The notes under the pieces were generated by a model. It was not told the origin of the DNA. It worked only from the letters and a program-made list of their open reading frames with translations, and searched no databases. 64,000 nt of DNA, from the NCBI RefSeq assembly GCF_023715885.1, contig NZ_JAMBOY010000002.1, positions 620,001 to 684,000 on the forward strand. The letters are read 5' to 3'. Of the stretch, positions 1-9,460 are shown piece by piece. A program made the position numbers and the translations under genes. The stretch is from Microbacterium hydrocarbonoxydans (GTDB lineage: Bacteria; Actinomycetota; Actinomycetes; Actinomycetales; Microbacteriaceae). How positions within the stretch are numbered: the first letter of the stretch is position 1; each line of letters begins with the position of its first letter.

Positions 1-121
1 TCTCGTCGACCCAGGCGGACAGCTCCTTCATCGCGGGCGTGTCATAGGCCGGCGCCGCCCCGAACGTGCGCAGGGGTGCGACGGATGCTGCGCGAGGGGT
101 GAAGACTTCGGCGATCGCCAT
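1..121 (-). CDS. N-terminal fragment, possibly GTP-dependent PEP carboxykinase
   Basis: Only the first 40 codons lie in the window; the gene reads off the left edge on the minus strand from an ATG at 121. An AAGGAGAG ribosome-binding site is visible just upstream. The peptide starts MAIAEVFTPRAAS and reaches MKELSAWVDE. The last stretch resembles the 'K-L-x-x-W-V-x-E' helix near the N-terminus of GTP-dependent PEP carboxykinases, and a gluconeogenic or acetate-related enzyme would suit the divergent RamB-type regulator. The fragment is too short for a firm identification, so the enzyme name is inference; the presence of a real gene start is better supported than its function. Confidence 0.4.
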   Translation of the reverse strand, partial: MAIAEVFTPRAASVAPLRTFGAAPAYDTPAMKELSAWVDE

Positions 122-193
122 GACTGCTCTCCTTTGAAGTGGGGCCGTTGCATCCATCTTCTTGGGGGTTGAGCGCCACTTTTCACCAAAACC

Positions 194-225
194 AGCGATA
201 AGAATCGCTCTTCTTTCGCTAGTAT
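194..225 (+). promoter_or_regulatory. Promoter with perfect inverted repeat before the RamB-type gene
   Basis: AGCGAT-aaga-ATCGCT (194-209) is a perfect inverted repeat in the 110-bp gap between divergent genes. A TAGTAT -10 box (220-225) lies exactly six bases before the ATG at 232, so the transcript is probably leaderless. The palindrome sits in the -35/spacer zone, the expected place for a repressor site, possibly autoregulatory. The regulator that binds is not known from sequence. Confidence 0.45.
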
Positions 226-231
226 CAAGGA

Positions 232-1674
232 ATGGCACCCTCCGGCATCCATCTGGCGACCCTTGGGCACCGCATCCGCCACCACCGTCTCGCGAACGGC
301 TACACGCTTGACGAACTGGGTGCGCTGGTCGGCGTCGCAGGATCGCAGCTCAGTCTCATCGAGAACGGCAAGCGCGAACCGAAGCTGTCCCTGCTGCAGG
401 CGCTCGCGCAGGCGACGGGCACCGAGGTGACCGACCTGATCTCCGGCGAGCCGCCCAACCGCCGCGCCGCGCTGGAGATCGAGCTGGAGCGCGCGCAGGA
501 GAGTCCGGTGTTCCGACAGCTCGGCGTTGCGCCCGTGCGTGTGACCAAGGGCATGAGCGATGAGACCATCGAGTCGGTCCTGGGTCTGCACCGCGAGTTG
601 CAGCGTCGAGAGCGCGAGGCGATCGCGACGCCGGAGGAGGCGCGCCGGGCCAACACCGAGCTGCGTCTGCGCATGCGTGCTCAGCACAACTACCTCGGCG
701 ACATCGAGAAGCTGGCCGAGAAGCAGCTGCGGTCGGCCGGACACGTGCAGGGCGCTCTCACCCATCGCACCGTGAGCATCATGGCGGAGAAGCTGGGCTT
801 CGAGCTCATCTACGTCAGCGACCTGCCGCACTCGACGCGCTCGGTGACCGATCTCGAGAACGGACGTATCTATCTGCCGCCGGCGTCGATCCCCGGCGGT
901 CACGGCCTGCGCTCGATGGCGCTGCAGGCGATGGCGCACCGCCTGCTCGGCCACACGCCGCCGACCGACTACGCCGACTTCCTGCAGCAGCGGCTGGAGA
1001 TCAACTACTTCGCCGCGTCGTGCCTGATGCCCGAGACCGCGGCTGTGGCGTTCCTGCAGCAGGCGAAGAAGGACCGCAACCTCGCGGTCGAGGACTTCCG
1101 CGACGCTTTCGGCGTGACCCACGAGGCGGCGGGCATGCGGATGACGAATCTCATGACACAGCACCTCGGCATGTCGCTGCACTTCCTGCGGGTGGACGCC
1201 ACGGGCGCCATCACCCGCGTGTACGAGAACGACGGTCTTCCTCTGCCGATGGACGTGACGGGGGCTGTCGAAGGCCAGCGGGTGTGCCGCAAGTTCCAGG
1301 CGCGCAGCGCCTTCACCCAGCAGAACCGCACCACGGAGCACCATCAGTACACGGATACGCCGTCCGGCACGTTCTGGTGCTCGACGCAGACCGGGTCGTC
1401 GACCGACGGCGAGTTCTCGGTGACGGTCGGCGTGCCCTTCGACGACGCGCGGTGGTGGCGCGGACGCGAGACGTCGGACCGCGCCGTGTCGACCTGCCCG
1501 GACGAGGCGTGCTGTCGCCGCCCGCCGGCCGACCTGGCCGAGCGGTGGAACGGCAAGGCGTGGCCGAGCGCCCGCGTGCACACCCACATGTTCTCGCCGC
1601 TGCCGCGCGGTGCGTTCCCCGGGGTGGACGACAACGAGGTCTACTCGTTCCTGGGGCGGCACGCGAGCGAGTGA
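232..1674 (+). CDS. RamB-type short-chain fatty acyl regulator (HTH plus ImmA/IrrE-like)
   Basis: 480-residue DNA-binding regulator of the family that includes RamB of Corynebacterium, which controls acetate and propionate metabolism genes. A lambda-repressor/XRE helix-turn-helix occupies about residues 11-65 (SQLSLIENGKREP is the recognition region). The middle carries the ImmA/IrrE-like fold, but the helix around residue 235 (ALQAMAHRLLGH) lacks a clean HExxH, so proteolysis is unlikely. The C-terminus has the cysteine-rich segment of the family (WCST, STCPDEACCRRPP). The start is taken at 232 because a TAGTAT -10 box is six bases upstream. It diverges from the partial gene at the left edge, its likely target. 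The last 33 bases of the gene are repeated just downstream. Confidence 0.85.
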   Translation: MAPSGIHLATLGHRIRHHRLANGYTLDELGALVGVAGSQLSLIENGKREPKLSLLQALAQATGTEVTDLISGEPPNRRAALEIELERAQESPVFRQLGVAPVRVTKGMSDETIESVLGLHRELQRREREAIATPEEARRANTELRLRMRAQHNYLGDIEKLAEKQLRSAGHVQGALTHRTVSIMAEKLGFELIYVSDLPHSTRSVTDLENGRIYLPPASIPGGHGLRSMALQAMAHRLLGHTPPTDYADFLQQRLEINYFAASCLMPETAAVAFLQQAKKDRNLAVEDFRDAFGVTHEAAGMRMTNLMTQHLGMSLHFLRVDATGAITRVYENDGLPLPMDVTGAVEGQRVCRKFQARSAFTQQNRTTEHHQYTDTPSGTFWCSTQTGSSTDGEFSVTVGVPFDDARWWRGRETSDRAVSTCPDEACCRRPPADLAERWNGKAWPSARVHTHMFSPLPRGAFPGVDDNEVYSFLGRHASE

Positions 1675-1734
1675 CGGTTCCTCCTGCGGCGAGCATCTCC
1701 CCTACTCGTTCCTGGGGCGGCACGCGAGCGAGTG
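1641..1734. repeat. 33-bp direct repeat duplicating the regulator's 3' end
   Basis: Bases 1641-1673, encoding the last residues of the RamB-type regulator up to the first base of its stop region, recur without change at 1702-1734 after a 28-bp spacer. The second copy lies beyond the stop codon and is followed by GG rather than by the A that completes TGA. Flanks of the two copies do not match, so this is a copied segment and not a full 61-bp tandem duplication. Confidence 0.9.
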
Positions 1735-1750
1735 GTCCCAGCGCCCGCCT

Positions 1751-2806
1751 CTAATTCCTTAGGAACCTCGTGAATCGCGCGAGCGCCTCCTGCACGGCAT
1801 CCTCGTCCACCGGCGGACCGCCTGTCTCGAAGAGCTCGGGGGGCGCGCCGAGGGATGCGGCGGCATGCGTCCAGCATCCGATCACCCTGCCGTCGGAGAC
1901 GAGGGTCGCTCGCACCATGCCGTTCTTGCCGGGGCCCACGGCCGCAAGGTGCTCCGGGGCGCACACCGCCGTGCGGTCGGCGTAGGAGATGTAGTACTCG
2001 TCGAAGGCTCCGAGCGCGAACACGGATGCTGCGATGGGCGCCCGTCTCGGACGCGCGCTCGCGACGAAGACCCCCTCCTCGACCTCTGTGATCCGCCCGT
2101 CGGCGCGCTCGCGCGCCTCTCGTGACTGCCCGAGGGTGAGACCCGACCACCACGCGAAATCCGCGACCGTCGCCGGTCCGTGCCCGGCGATGTAGCGGAC
2201 GAACAGCTCGGCGAGGGGATCGTCCGGTCGGGCGTGCTCGCGGATGTGACCGTCGACGAGCACGAACCGCTGCTCGCGCGTGATGCCGTCCCGTGCCACG
2301 ACCGGCCCCTGGCACAGGAGACCCCTCAGGGTCAGCTCGCTCAGCAGGTGGATGCCGCGCTGCCCGCTGGGGTCGACCCCGATTCCGGCGAACACCTCGA
2401 ACATCTCGGACCTCGTGAGTCCGCCGTCGCGCAGACGCGGCACGACCGCCGCTGTGACGACGTCGATCATGGCGTCGTCGATGCCGAGGTCGCGGCGGCG
2501 CCCGGCCGCCTGCTGGCGCTGTCGCTGCGCGGTGACCGACAGCACCCAGCTGAGGTCGCGCGCGGGAACGGTGTGCAGGGTACCGCGCATGGTCCACGCG
2601 CGCACGAGGTCGCCGCGGTCGAAGGCCCGGTCGACCGCGGCAAGTGTCGGCTCACCGCGGGTGCGGGACGCGAGAACCCACCGTCCTGCCGTGAAGTCCT
2701 GGCTCTGCACCGCGAGCATGTGCGCAGCCGCGTCGGACACGGTGCGCGCCGGGGCCGTAAGGCGATGCGAGCGGAGGCGCTCCGCCCGGAGGGTCGCGGT
2801 CTTCAT
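1751..2806 (-). CDS. AlkZ-like winged-helix DNA-binding protein
   Basis: 351 residues of the winged-helix HTH_42 family, which includes AlkZ and YcaQ, DNA glycosylases that unhook interstrand crosslinks. The N-terminus carries the family signature Q34-S35-Q36-D37, matching the catalytic QxQ/QxD motif, followed by the conserved W-T-M-R-G-T-L-H segment near residue 73. Length agrees with the family. The ATG at 2806 is preceded by GGGGAC. It is read in the same direction as the upstream GAPDH gene but is separated from it by a long hairpin. A repair role against alkylation or crosslinks follows from the family; no antibiotic cluster is adjacent, so the natural substrate is open. Confidence 0.75.
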   Translation of the reverse strand: MKTATLRAERLRSHRLTAPARTVSDAAAHMLAVQSQDFTAGRWVLASRTRGEPTLAAVDRAFDRGDLVRAWTMRGTLHTVPARDLSWVLSVTAQRQRQQAAGRRRDLGIDDAMIDVVTAAVVPRLRDGGLTRSEMFEVFAGIGVDPSGQRGIHLLSELTLRGLLCQGPVVARDGITREQRFVLVDGHIREHARPDDPLAELFVRYIAGHGPATVADFAWWSGLTLGQSREARERADGRITEVEEGVFVASARPRRAPIAASVFALGAFDEYYISYADRTAVCAPEHLAAVGPGKNGMVRATLVSDGRVIGCWTHAAASLGAPPELFETGGPPVDEDAVQEALARFTRFLRN

Positions 2807-2838
2807 GTCCCCATCATGGCGGGCACCTCCCCCGCCGA

Positions 2839-2933
2839 CCCACCCCCTTCTGCGCGAGCCACCCCGTTCGTCGCCGTCGCAAGAGGGGTGGGTCGCTCAG
2901 AATGGGGTGGCTCGGCGTGCAGAGGGGGGTGGG
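2839..2933 (-). terminator. Long imperfect inverted repeat downstream of GAPDH
   Basis: CGAGCCACCCC (2855-2865) pairs perfectly with GGGGTGGCTCG (2904-2914). Outside these, the 15 bases at 2839-2853 pair 14 of 15 with 2919-2933. The stem of about 26 pairs with a small bulge lies just past the GAPDH stop, so a transcription terminator or 3'-end stabiliser is the simplest reading. There is no T-run, as is usual in actinobacteria. Confidence 0.5.
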
Positions 2934-2944
2934 GAACAGGGGGA

Positions 2945-4393
<1,449 letters not shown>

Positions 4394-4580
4394 CTGCGTC
4401 CTTGCATGTGTGAGCGCGCCGAGGTCGCCGGCGCGCGGAGTTGCCGGGTGAGCTTCGGGGGATGCCACCAGGGTACGGTGCGGGTGCGAAGTCGAGGAAA
4501 TCGGGATGACGGCCGCCGCGCGGTCACCCGGCTCGGCGGAGTGCGCCGAGCAGGAGCTCAGCGGCGAGCGCGGCGACCGC

Positions 4581-5138
4581 TCACATCGCGAGGCAGAGCA
4601 GGGCGACACCCGCGGCCATCGACCACGATTCCACGCCGAGCAGCGTGCGGGTGCGGCGGTCGGAGGAAGGGCTGACCACCTGCTGCGACACGATCGTCCA
4701 GAGCACGACGCCGATGACGCCGACCACCCCGACGAGCGACAGGATGCCGGTGAACTGCGGGCCGTGATCGTGGTGCCCGAAGGAGCCGGCGACCTCGCCG
4801 GCACCTGCACCCGAACCCACCCCTGCACCTGCCGTATCCCACAGGCAGATCGCCAGCACGAGCGAGACCACGGCGCGATGGAAGCACATCGGAGCGGCCC
4901 GGAGCCCTCGCACTCCGATCGTGCCCGCCATCGCCGACAGTAGTAGCAGCACGCCGAGGATCATGTGCGACAAGGCTCCACCGCCGAGCGCGGCCAGCGC
5001 CAGGAGAGCCGACGCCCGCAGGAGCGCCATCTGGCGCGCCTGCCACGGCACCCGCCGCCACGCCGCGAGGCATGCCGCCCCGGACACGAGTCCCGCCAGG
5101 GCCAGCAGCCACGGCGCACCGGGGACGAGGGGATCCAC
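4581..5138 (-). CDS. Four- to five-helix membrane protein of unknown function
   Basis: 185-residue protein with several hydrophobic helices: near residues 9-27, 42-72, 86-103 and 131-150, and one at the C-terminus. A Gly/Ala-rich loop with a GHHDHG histidine cluster lies in the middle, which might bind a metal. The GTG at 5138 is preceded, exactly six bases away, by TAGGAT, so a leaderless transcript is likely. I do not recognise the family with certainty; actinobacterial proteins of this type are often listed as DUF5134-like. No operon partner is evident. Confidence 0.6.
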   Translation of the reverse strand: MDPLVPGAPWLLALAGLVSGAACLAAWRRVPWQARQMALLRASALLALAALGGGALSHMILGVLLLLSAMAGTIGVRGLRAAPMCFHRAVVSLVLAICLWDTAGAGVGSGAGAGEVAGSFGHHDHGPQFTGILSLVGVVGVIGVVLWTIVSQQVVSPSSDRRTRTLLGVESWSMAAGVALLCLAM

Positions 5139-5207
5139 GGGATGATCCTACGGGCGCCGAGCCACGGTCGCCCCGCCCACGCTTCTCAATCCACGAGACG
5201 CGCGCGA

Positions 5208-6146
5208 TCAGTGGGTCAATGCGGCGATCGCCACGCGCAGGATGCCGTCGGCGTCGACGAGCGCGGCGCGCGCGGCATCCGGCTCCGCCCCCGTGGTGAG
5301 GAGGAGGATCGCGAGCTTGACGGAGCCGTCGGCCGCGGCGAGCGCCGACGACGCCTGAGCGACGTCGGCGCCGGTGAGCTCGGTCACCGTGCGGATCGAC
5401 CGCGCGTGCAGTTTCTCGTTCGTGGCGAGGAGGTCGACCATGACGCCGTGGTAGGTCTTACCGAGGTTGATCATCGACAGCGTCGTGAGCATGTTGACGA
5501 CGAGCTTCTGCGCGGTTCCCGACTTGAGGCGGGTCGACCCCGAGATGAACTCCGGACCGGTCACGATCTCGACCGCGATGTCGGCGACCGCTCCGATCGC
5601 AGAGTCCGCGTTGGAGGCGATCGCGACGGTGAGCGCACCGATGCCGCGGGCGTACTCCAGGCCGCCGATGACGTACGGCGTGCGGCCGGAGGCGGAGATG
5701 CCGACCACGGTGTCGCGCTCGGTCAGCTGCAGTTCACGGAGCGACTCGCCGGCCGCATGGTCGTCGTCCTCCGCGTTCTCGACGGCGGAGCGGATGGCGG
5801 TCTCGCCACCGGCGATGAGACCGATCACCATCGACGGGTCGGTGCCGAACGTGGGCGGGCATTCGCTCGCGTCGAGCACGCCGATGCGTCCGGCGGTGCC
5901 GGCGCCGATGTAGATGAGGCGTCCGCCGCGGCGGAACCGCTCGGTGATGCCGTCGACGGCCGCGGTGATCTCGGCGCTCCGCTCGGCGACCGCATCCGCG
6001 ATGCGCTGGTCTTCGGCATTCATGCGACGAACGAGCTCGGCGGTTCCGAGCAGGTCCAGGTCTCCGCGTTCGGTCGACGATGCCTCGGTACCGAGGGCGG
6101 AGAGCTCGTCGAGCAGGGCGGACAGTCGCTGGGCTTCAGTGGGCAC
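5208..6146 (-). CDS. murQ: N-acetylmuramic acid 6-phosphate etherase
   Basis: 312-residue MurQ, which removes the lactyl ether from MurNAc-6-phosphate to give GlcNAc-6-phosphate during cell-wall recycling. The SIS sugar-isomerase fold begins in GGRLIYIGAGTAGRIG, followed by the MurQ-specific DASECPPTFG segment and the helix SAVENAEDD. The GTG at 6146 (VPTEAQRLSALL) is used; it gives the normal family length, whereas the longer frame adds low-complexity sequence. It follows the kinase gene at 6220 by 73 bases on the same strand and faces a divergent MurR regulator, making a compact MurNAc utilisation unit. Confidence 0.92.
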   Translation of the reverse strand: MPTEAQRLSALLDELSALGTEASSTERGDLDLLGTAELVRRMNAEDQRIADAVAERSAEITAAVDGITERFRRGGRLIYIGAGTAGRIGVLDASECPPTFGTDPSMVIGLIAGGETAIRSAVENAEDDDHAAGESLRELQLTERDTVVGISASGRTPYVIGGLEYARGIGALTVAIASNADSAIGAVADIAVEIVTGPEFISGSTRLKSGTAQKLVVNMLTTLSMINLGKTYHGVMVDLLATNEKLHARSIRTVTELTGADVAQASSALAAADGSVKLAILLLTTGAEPDAARAALVDADGILRVAIAALTH

Positions 6147-6219
6147 GGTGTGCGGACCTCTCGGGGCTCGTGTGCGGGAAGGGTCGTCGGTCTCGGATGC
6201 CGCGCTCGCGCGCTCTCGC

Positions 6220-7128
6220 TCAGCCGGCACGGTGCACGTGCCTCTCATGCGGGAGCGGGGCACCGGGGCCCGCGCGCTCGGCGATGAGCACGGCGCCGTC
6301 GAGAGCATCGCCCGTGGCATCGGCAGGTTCGCGACCGGCCGCGCGCAGGGTTCCGCCGAGGAGCTCGCGGAACCAGGGATGCTGGGTGAGCCCACCGTGC
6401 AGGGCGACCCGGGTGGTGTGCCCGGCGGCCCCGACGGCGGACTCGACGAGCAGTCGCGAGCCGTGCGCGGCGATGTCGTGTGCGACGGGGTCGCCGTCGG
6501 CTGCGGCGTCGAGCACGAGGGGCGCGAGCGTGGCGAGCCTGCGGGCGAGCGGCGAGTCCTGCGCGAGCCATCCCTGGACCTCGTCGAGGGAGCCGATCGC
6601 GGTGGCGACGCGTTCCGACAGGACGGTGGGGACGACGAGACCCACCGAGGCGCGGAGCGCGGCGCGCAGGGCCTCGCGACCGAACCAGGATCCGCTCCCC
6701 AGGTCTCCGATCTCGGGCCCCCAGCCGTCGACGAGCCGGATGCCGTCGGCGTCGACGCCGAGGGCCGCGGCGCCGGTTCCGGCGATCAGCAGCACTCCCA
6801 CTCCTCCGCCGAGGGCACCGACGTGGGCGGAGACCACGTCGGAGGTCACAGCCACGGGGACGGCGAGCCGGGCGTGCAGACGCTGGGCCAGTTCGGATGC
6901 CGCGGCGGGTGACGCCCACGCACCGGCGGCTCCCACGGAGACGGCGTCGTAGCCCGTGATGTCGGAGGTCAGGGGAAGGATGGCGGCGATCGCGGCGTCG
7001 AGTCCGTCTGCGGCGGCGAGTCCCGGCGATCCGACGCCCTCGACCGCCACGCGGCGCTCGGGTCCGGAGACCACGACGCGGCAGCGCGACTTGCCGAGGT
7101 CGACGGCGAGCACGGAACGATCAAGCAT
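6220..7128 (-). CDS. BadF/BadG-family amino-sugar kinase, probable MurNAc/GlcNAc kinase
   Basis: 302-residue ASKHA-fold kinase. The phosphate-1 loop is AVDLGKSRCRV near residues 8-18, and the phosphate-2/adenosine region shows IAGTGAAALG near residue 118. This is the family of N-acetylglucosamine kinase and of MurK, the clostridial kinase that phosphorylates MurNAc and GlcNAc. Pairing with murQ makes MurNAc-6-phosphate supply by this kinase, instead of a PTS transporter, the most natural role, but that is inference. A TACACT -10 box lies exactly six bases before the ATG, so the murK-murQ transcript is probably leaderless. Confidence 0.8.
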   Translation of the reverse strand: MLDRSVLAVDLGKSRCRVVVSGPERRVAVEGVGSPGLAAADGLDAAIAAILPLTSDITGYDAVSVGAAGAWASPAAASELAQRLHARLAVPVAVTSDVVSAHVGALGGGVGVLLIAGTGAAALGVDADGIRLVDGWGPEIGDLGSGSWFGREALRAALRASVGLVVPTVLSERVATAIGSLDEVQGWLAQDSPLARRLATLAPLVLDAAADGDPVAHDIAAHGSRLLVESAVGAAGHTTRVALHGGLTQHPWFRELLGGTLRAAGREPADATGDALDGAVLIAERAGPGAPLPHERHVHRAG

Positions 7129-7194
7129 GAAAATAGTGTACGCATAAGCCGCTGTCTATGAAAGAATTGTTCACCAAGCGGACGGCGGAGAGAC
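7129..7194. promoter_or_regulatory. Divergent kinase/murR promoter region with candidate MurR site
   Basis: This 66-bp gap serves both directions. On the minus strand the -10 box TACACT (plus 7135-7140) is six bases from the kinase ATG. The AT-rich partial palindrome TGAAAGAATTGTTCA (7159-7173), with TGAA/TTCA arms, is the best candidate operator for the RpiR-type regulator encoded next to it. A GGAGAG ribosome-binding site precedes the murR ATG. Confidence 0.5.
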
Positions 7195-8055
7195 ATGAGC
7201 ATTCAGACGCGCATCGCGGGCGCTGCGGAGACGCTGCCCCCCTCCCTCGCGCGCATCGCGCGCGCCGTCAGCGACAATCCCGGCGTCGTCGTCGACAGCA
7301 CCATCACCGAGCTCGCGGCGATCTGCGAGACCTCCGTCGCATCCGTCGTGCGGTTCTGCCGCGCGGTGGGCGTCGACGGGTACGCGGCGCTGCGCATGGC
7401 GCTGGCCGCCGAACTCGGCCGCGAGTCGGTGCAGTTCAGCGCTTCGACGGGGTTCGGCTCCGAGATCTCGCTCGACGATTCGCTGCGGGAGGCCACGGCG
7501 AAGATCGCGACGCTCGAGGTGCTGGCGATCGAGGAGACGATCGCCGGTCTCGACGACGCGCGTCTCGACGAGGCGGTGGCCGCCCTCGACCGCGCCCAGA
7601 AGATCCTCCTCTTCGGCATCGGAGCCAGCGGACTCGTCGCGGCGGATTTCGGGCAGAAGCTGCTCCGGATCGGGCGCGCGGCGGTCGTCCTCACCGACGC
7701 GCACGTGGCGAGCGCCGCGGCCGCGCTCGCCGCAGACGGCACGGTCGCGGTGGGGATCTCGCAGTCGGGCACCACGATCGAGACCCAGCGCTTCCTGCAG
7801 GCCGCCCGCGCCGCCGGCACGCAGACGATCGCGATCACCGGTGCCGCGGAGTCGGACGTCGCGGCGTCCGGCGATGTCGTGCTCCTCACGCACGCGAGGG
7901 AGCCGCGCCTCCGCGCCGGAGCGATGGTCAGCCGAATCGCGCAGCTCGCCCTCGTCGACTGCCTGTTCGTGGGGGTCGCGCGTCGGCGCCGCGCGGATGC
8001 CGTCGAGGCGCTGCAGCGCACGGCCGAGGCGACTCAGGCGTTGCGCGGGGAGTGA
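7195..8055 (+). CDS. murR: MurR/RpiR-family transcriptional regulator
   Basis: 286 residues with an N-terminal RpiR helix-turn-helix (about residues 1-75; TSVASVVRFCRAVG is the recognition part) and a C-terminal SIS phosphosugar-binding domain (about 125-265; LFGIGASGLVAADF, then VGISQSGTTIETQ). RpiR proteins sense phosphosugars; next to murQ the ligand is probably MurNAc-6-phosphate, as for E. coli MurR. Divergent transcription from the kinase-murQ pair over a 66-bp gap suggests it represses that unit and itself. Confidence 0.88.
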   Translation: MSIQTRIAGAAETLPPSLARIARAVSDNPGVVVDSTITELAAICETSVASVVRFCRAVGVDGYAALRMALAAELGRESVQFSASTGFGSEISLDDSLREATAKIATLEVLAIEETIAGLDDARLDEAVAALDRAQKILLFGIGASGLVAADFGQKLLRIGRAAVVLTDAHVASAAAALAADGTVAVGISQSGTTIETQRFLQAARAAGTQTIAITGAAESDVAASGDVVLLTHAREPRLRAGAMVSRIAQLALVDCLFVGVARRRRADAVEALQRTAEATQALRGE

Positions 8056-8130
8056 GCCGCGCGATGGGGCGGGACCGCATGCTTTCGTCCGCGCGCGAGT
8101 CTCGTGGCGGTGGGTCCCCGCTCGGTCGAT

Positions 8131-8205
8131 CCCGCGTCACCCAGCCCGGTGTCACTGAGCCGCGTGCCAGTGAGCCGCGTGCCAGTGAGCCGCGTGTCAC
8201 TGAGT
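8131..8205. repeat. Five 15-bp tandem repeat units at the 3' end of a membrane gene
   Basis: Units start at 8131, 8146, 8161, 8176 and 8191. The third and fourth are identical (CGCGTGCCAGTGAGC); the others differ at a few positions. The array ends inside the stop region of the membrane-protein gene read on the minus strand, where GTCAC-tga-GTGAC (8196-8208) forms a small palindrome. It lies between two convergent genes. Confidence 0.85.
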
Positions 8206-9381
8206 GACGTGCCGATGCGTGCCGACCGAGCCGGCCGTGCGCAGGAACACGATGATCCAGCTGAAGATGAGCACGGCGGCGATCAGCTCGACGGCGGTGA
8301 GGTTGTAGTAGCCGACCGCGAAGAAAGCGGCGAGCAGCACGATCACGACCACGTAGGCCCAGCCGAAGGCCACGAACACCCGAGGGATGCTCCGAAGGAA
8401 CCAGGGCAGCCCAACGACCACCACGGCGAAGACCACCGCCATCCCGGTCGCGACGGTGTTGTGAAGGAGGAAGAACTCGTCGACGGGGAAGATGCCGACG
8501 CACGCGAGGAAGATCCCGAGGAGGATCAGTCCGGTGCGCACGATGAGGCGTCCTCGCCGGTCGGTCGGGTCGTCGACGGGCAGGCCGGCAGTCGCATACC
8601 GGGCGATGGTCGTGACCATGACGCCCGCGATGATCAGCGTCACGTTGAAGGCGATCGAGGCGCTGTTCGTGCTCATCCCGAGCGCGGAGAGGTTGTCGCG
8701 CCACCAGTGCACGTCGCTGGAGGCGAGCATGCTGGCGAACGCTCCCACCTCGAGGAACACGGCGAGCACGAGCGACAAGACCATCGGGGTCAGGGCGACC
8801 GCGCTGAGAAAGGACACGTAGGCCGTGAGCCCGAAGGCGACCGCCACGAGCACCGCACCGGGGAACGCGAAGACCGGCGCGTCGGTGAAGCTCCGCTCGA
8901 GCAGTTCGGCGATCCCCAGCCAGCCGAGGTACGCGATGGCGGCGTGCGCGAACGCGATCGCCGCGAGATCGTACCAGCGGAGCCGGTCGCCCGGCACGCT
9001 GAACCCGTCGCGGGTGCCGTCGACGCTCGGCTCGTCGGGGCGGACCGCGAGGCGTCCGACGACGAAAGCGAGCGCCGCGGTGATCGCTCCCCCGTACGCC
9101 GCGAACACGCCGATCGATCCGGGACCGCTGATCGGGAGCTCGCGACCCCAGAACATCGGGAAGGCGACGAGGAACCCGACGAGGAGCACGACCGCGCCGA
9201 CGATGAGCGCGGTCGCCTCGATGACGGCATCCGACGTCGCCGGCCCTCGTAGCTGACCCAGCACACCCGTGATCCCGTCGCGGATCCGGCCGAGAGCGCT
9301 CGTGTCGTTCCTGGCGTCCTCGGTACTGTCTGGGCTCGTCCCGCCCGTGCCGTCTGCGTTACCGCCCTCCGCGAATCGCAT
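8197..9381 (-). CDS. Polytopic membrane protein, DUF998-like
   Basis: 394-residue integral membrane protein with a hydrophilic Ser/Thr/Asp-rich N-terminus of about 55 residues, then roughly ten hydrophobic helices. The segment with SMLASSDVHWWRDNLSALG and later FPVDEFFLLHN resembles the DUF998 family, whose function is unknown. The ATG at 9381 is chosen because GGAGG sits six to seven bases before it; the longer frame has no such site. The 3' end runs into a tandem repeat array. No pathway can be assigned from the neighbours (MurR and a HAD phosphatase). Confidence 0.7.
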   Translation of the reverse strand: MRFAEGGNADGTGGTSPDSTEDARNDTSALGRIRDGITGVLGQLRGPATSDAVIEATALIVGAVVLLVGFLVAFPMFWGRELPISGPGSIGVFAAYGGAITAALAFVVGRLAVRPDEPSVDGTRDGFSVPGDRLRWYDLAAIAFAHAAIAYLGWLGIAELLERSFTDAPVFAFPGAVLVAVAFGLTAYVSFLSAVALTPMVLSLVLAVFLEVGAFASMLASSDVHWWRDNLSALGMSTNSASIAFNVTLIIAGVMVTTIARYATAGLPVDDPTDRRGRLIVRTGLILLGIFLACVGIFPVDEFFLLHNTVATGMAVVFAVVVVGLPWFLRSIPRVFVAFGWAYVVVIVLLAAFFAVGYYNLTAVELIAAVLIFSWIIVFLRTAGSVGTHRHVTQ

Positions 9382-9460
9382 GCTGCCTCCTGCGCACATC
9401 CTAGGTCTGGGCGACGCAGCGTCGAAGGATGGCTGTTGCGGGCGGCAGTAGCCTGGAGAG

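Noticed and set aside
28..1662. Long minus-strand frame opposite the RamB-type regulator
   Set aside because: Arg/Val/Ala/Gly-rich translation typical of the complement of a high-GC gene; the plus strand has clear domains and a promoter.
8131..8205. CRISPR array
   Set aside because: Units of 15 bp are directly adjacent with no spacers and no cas genes.
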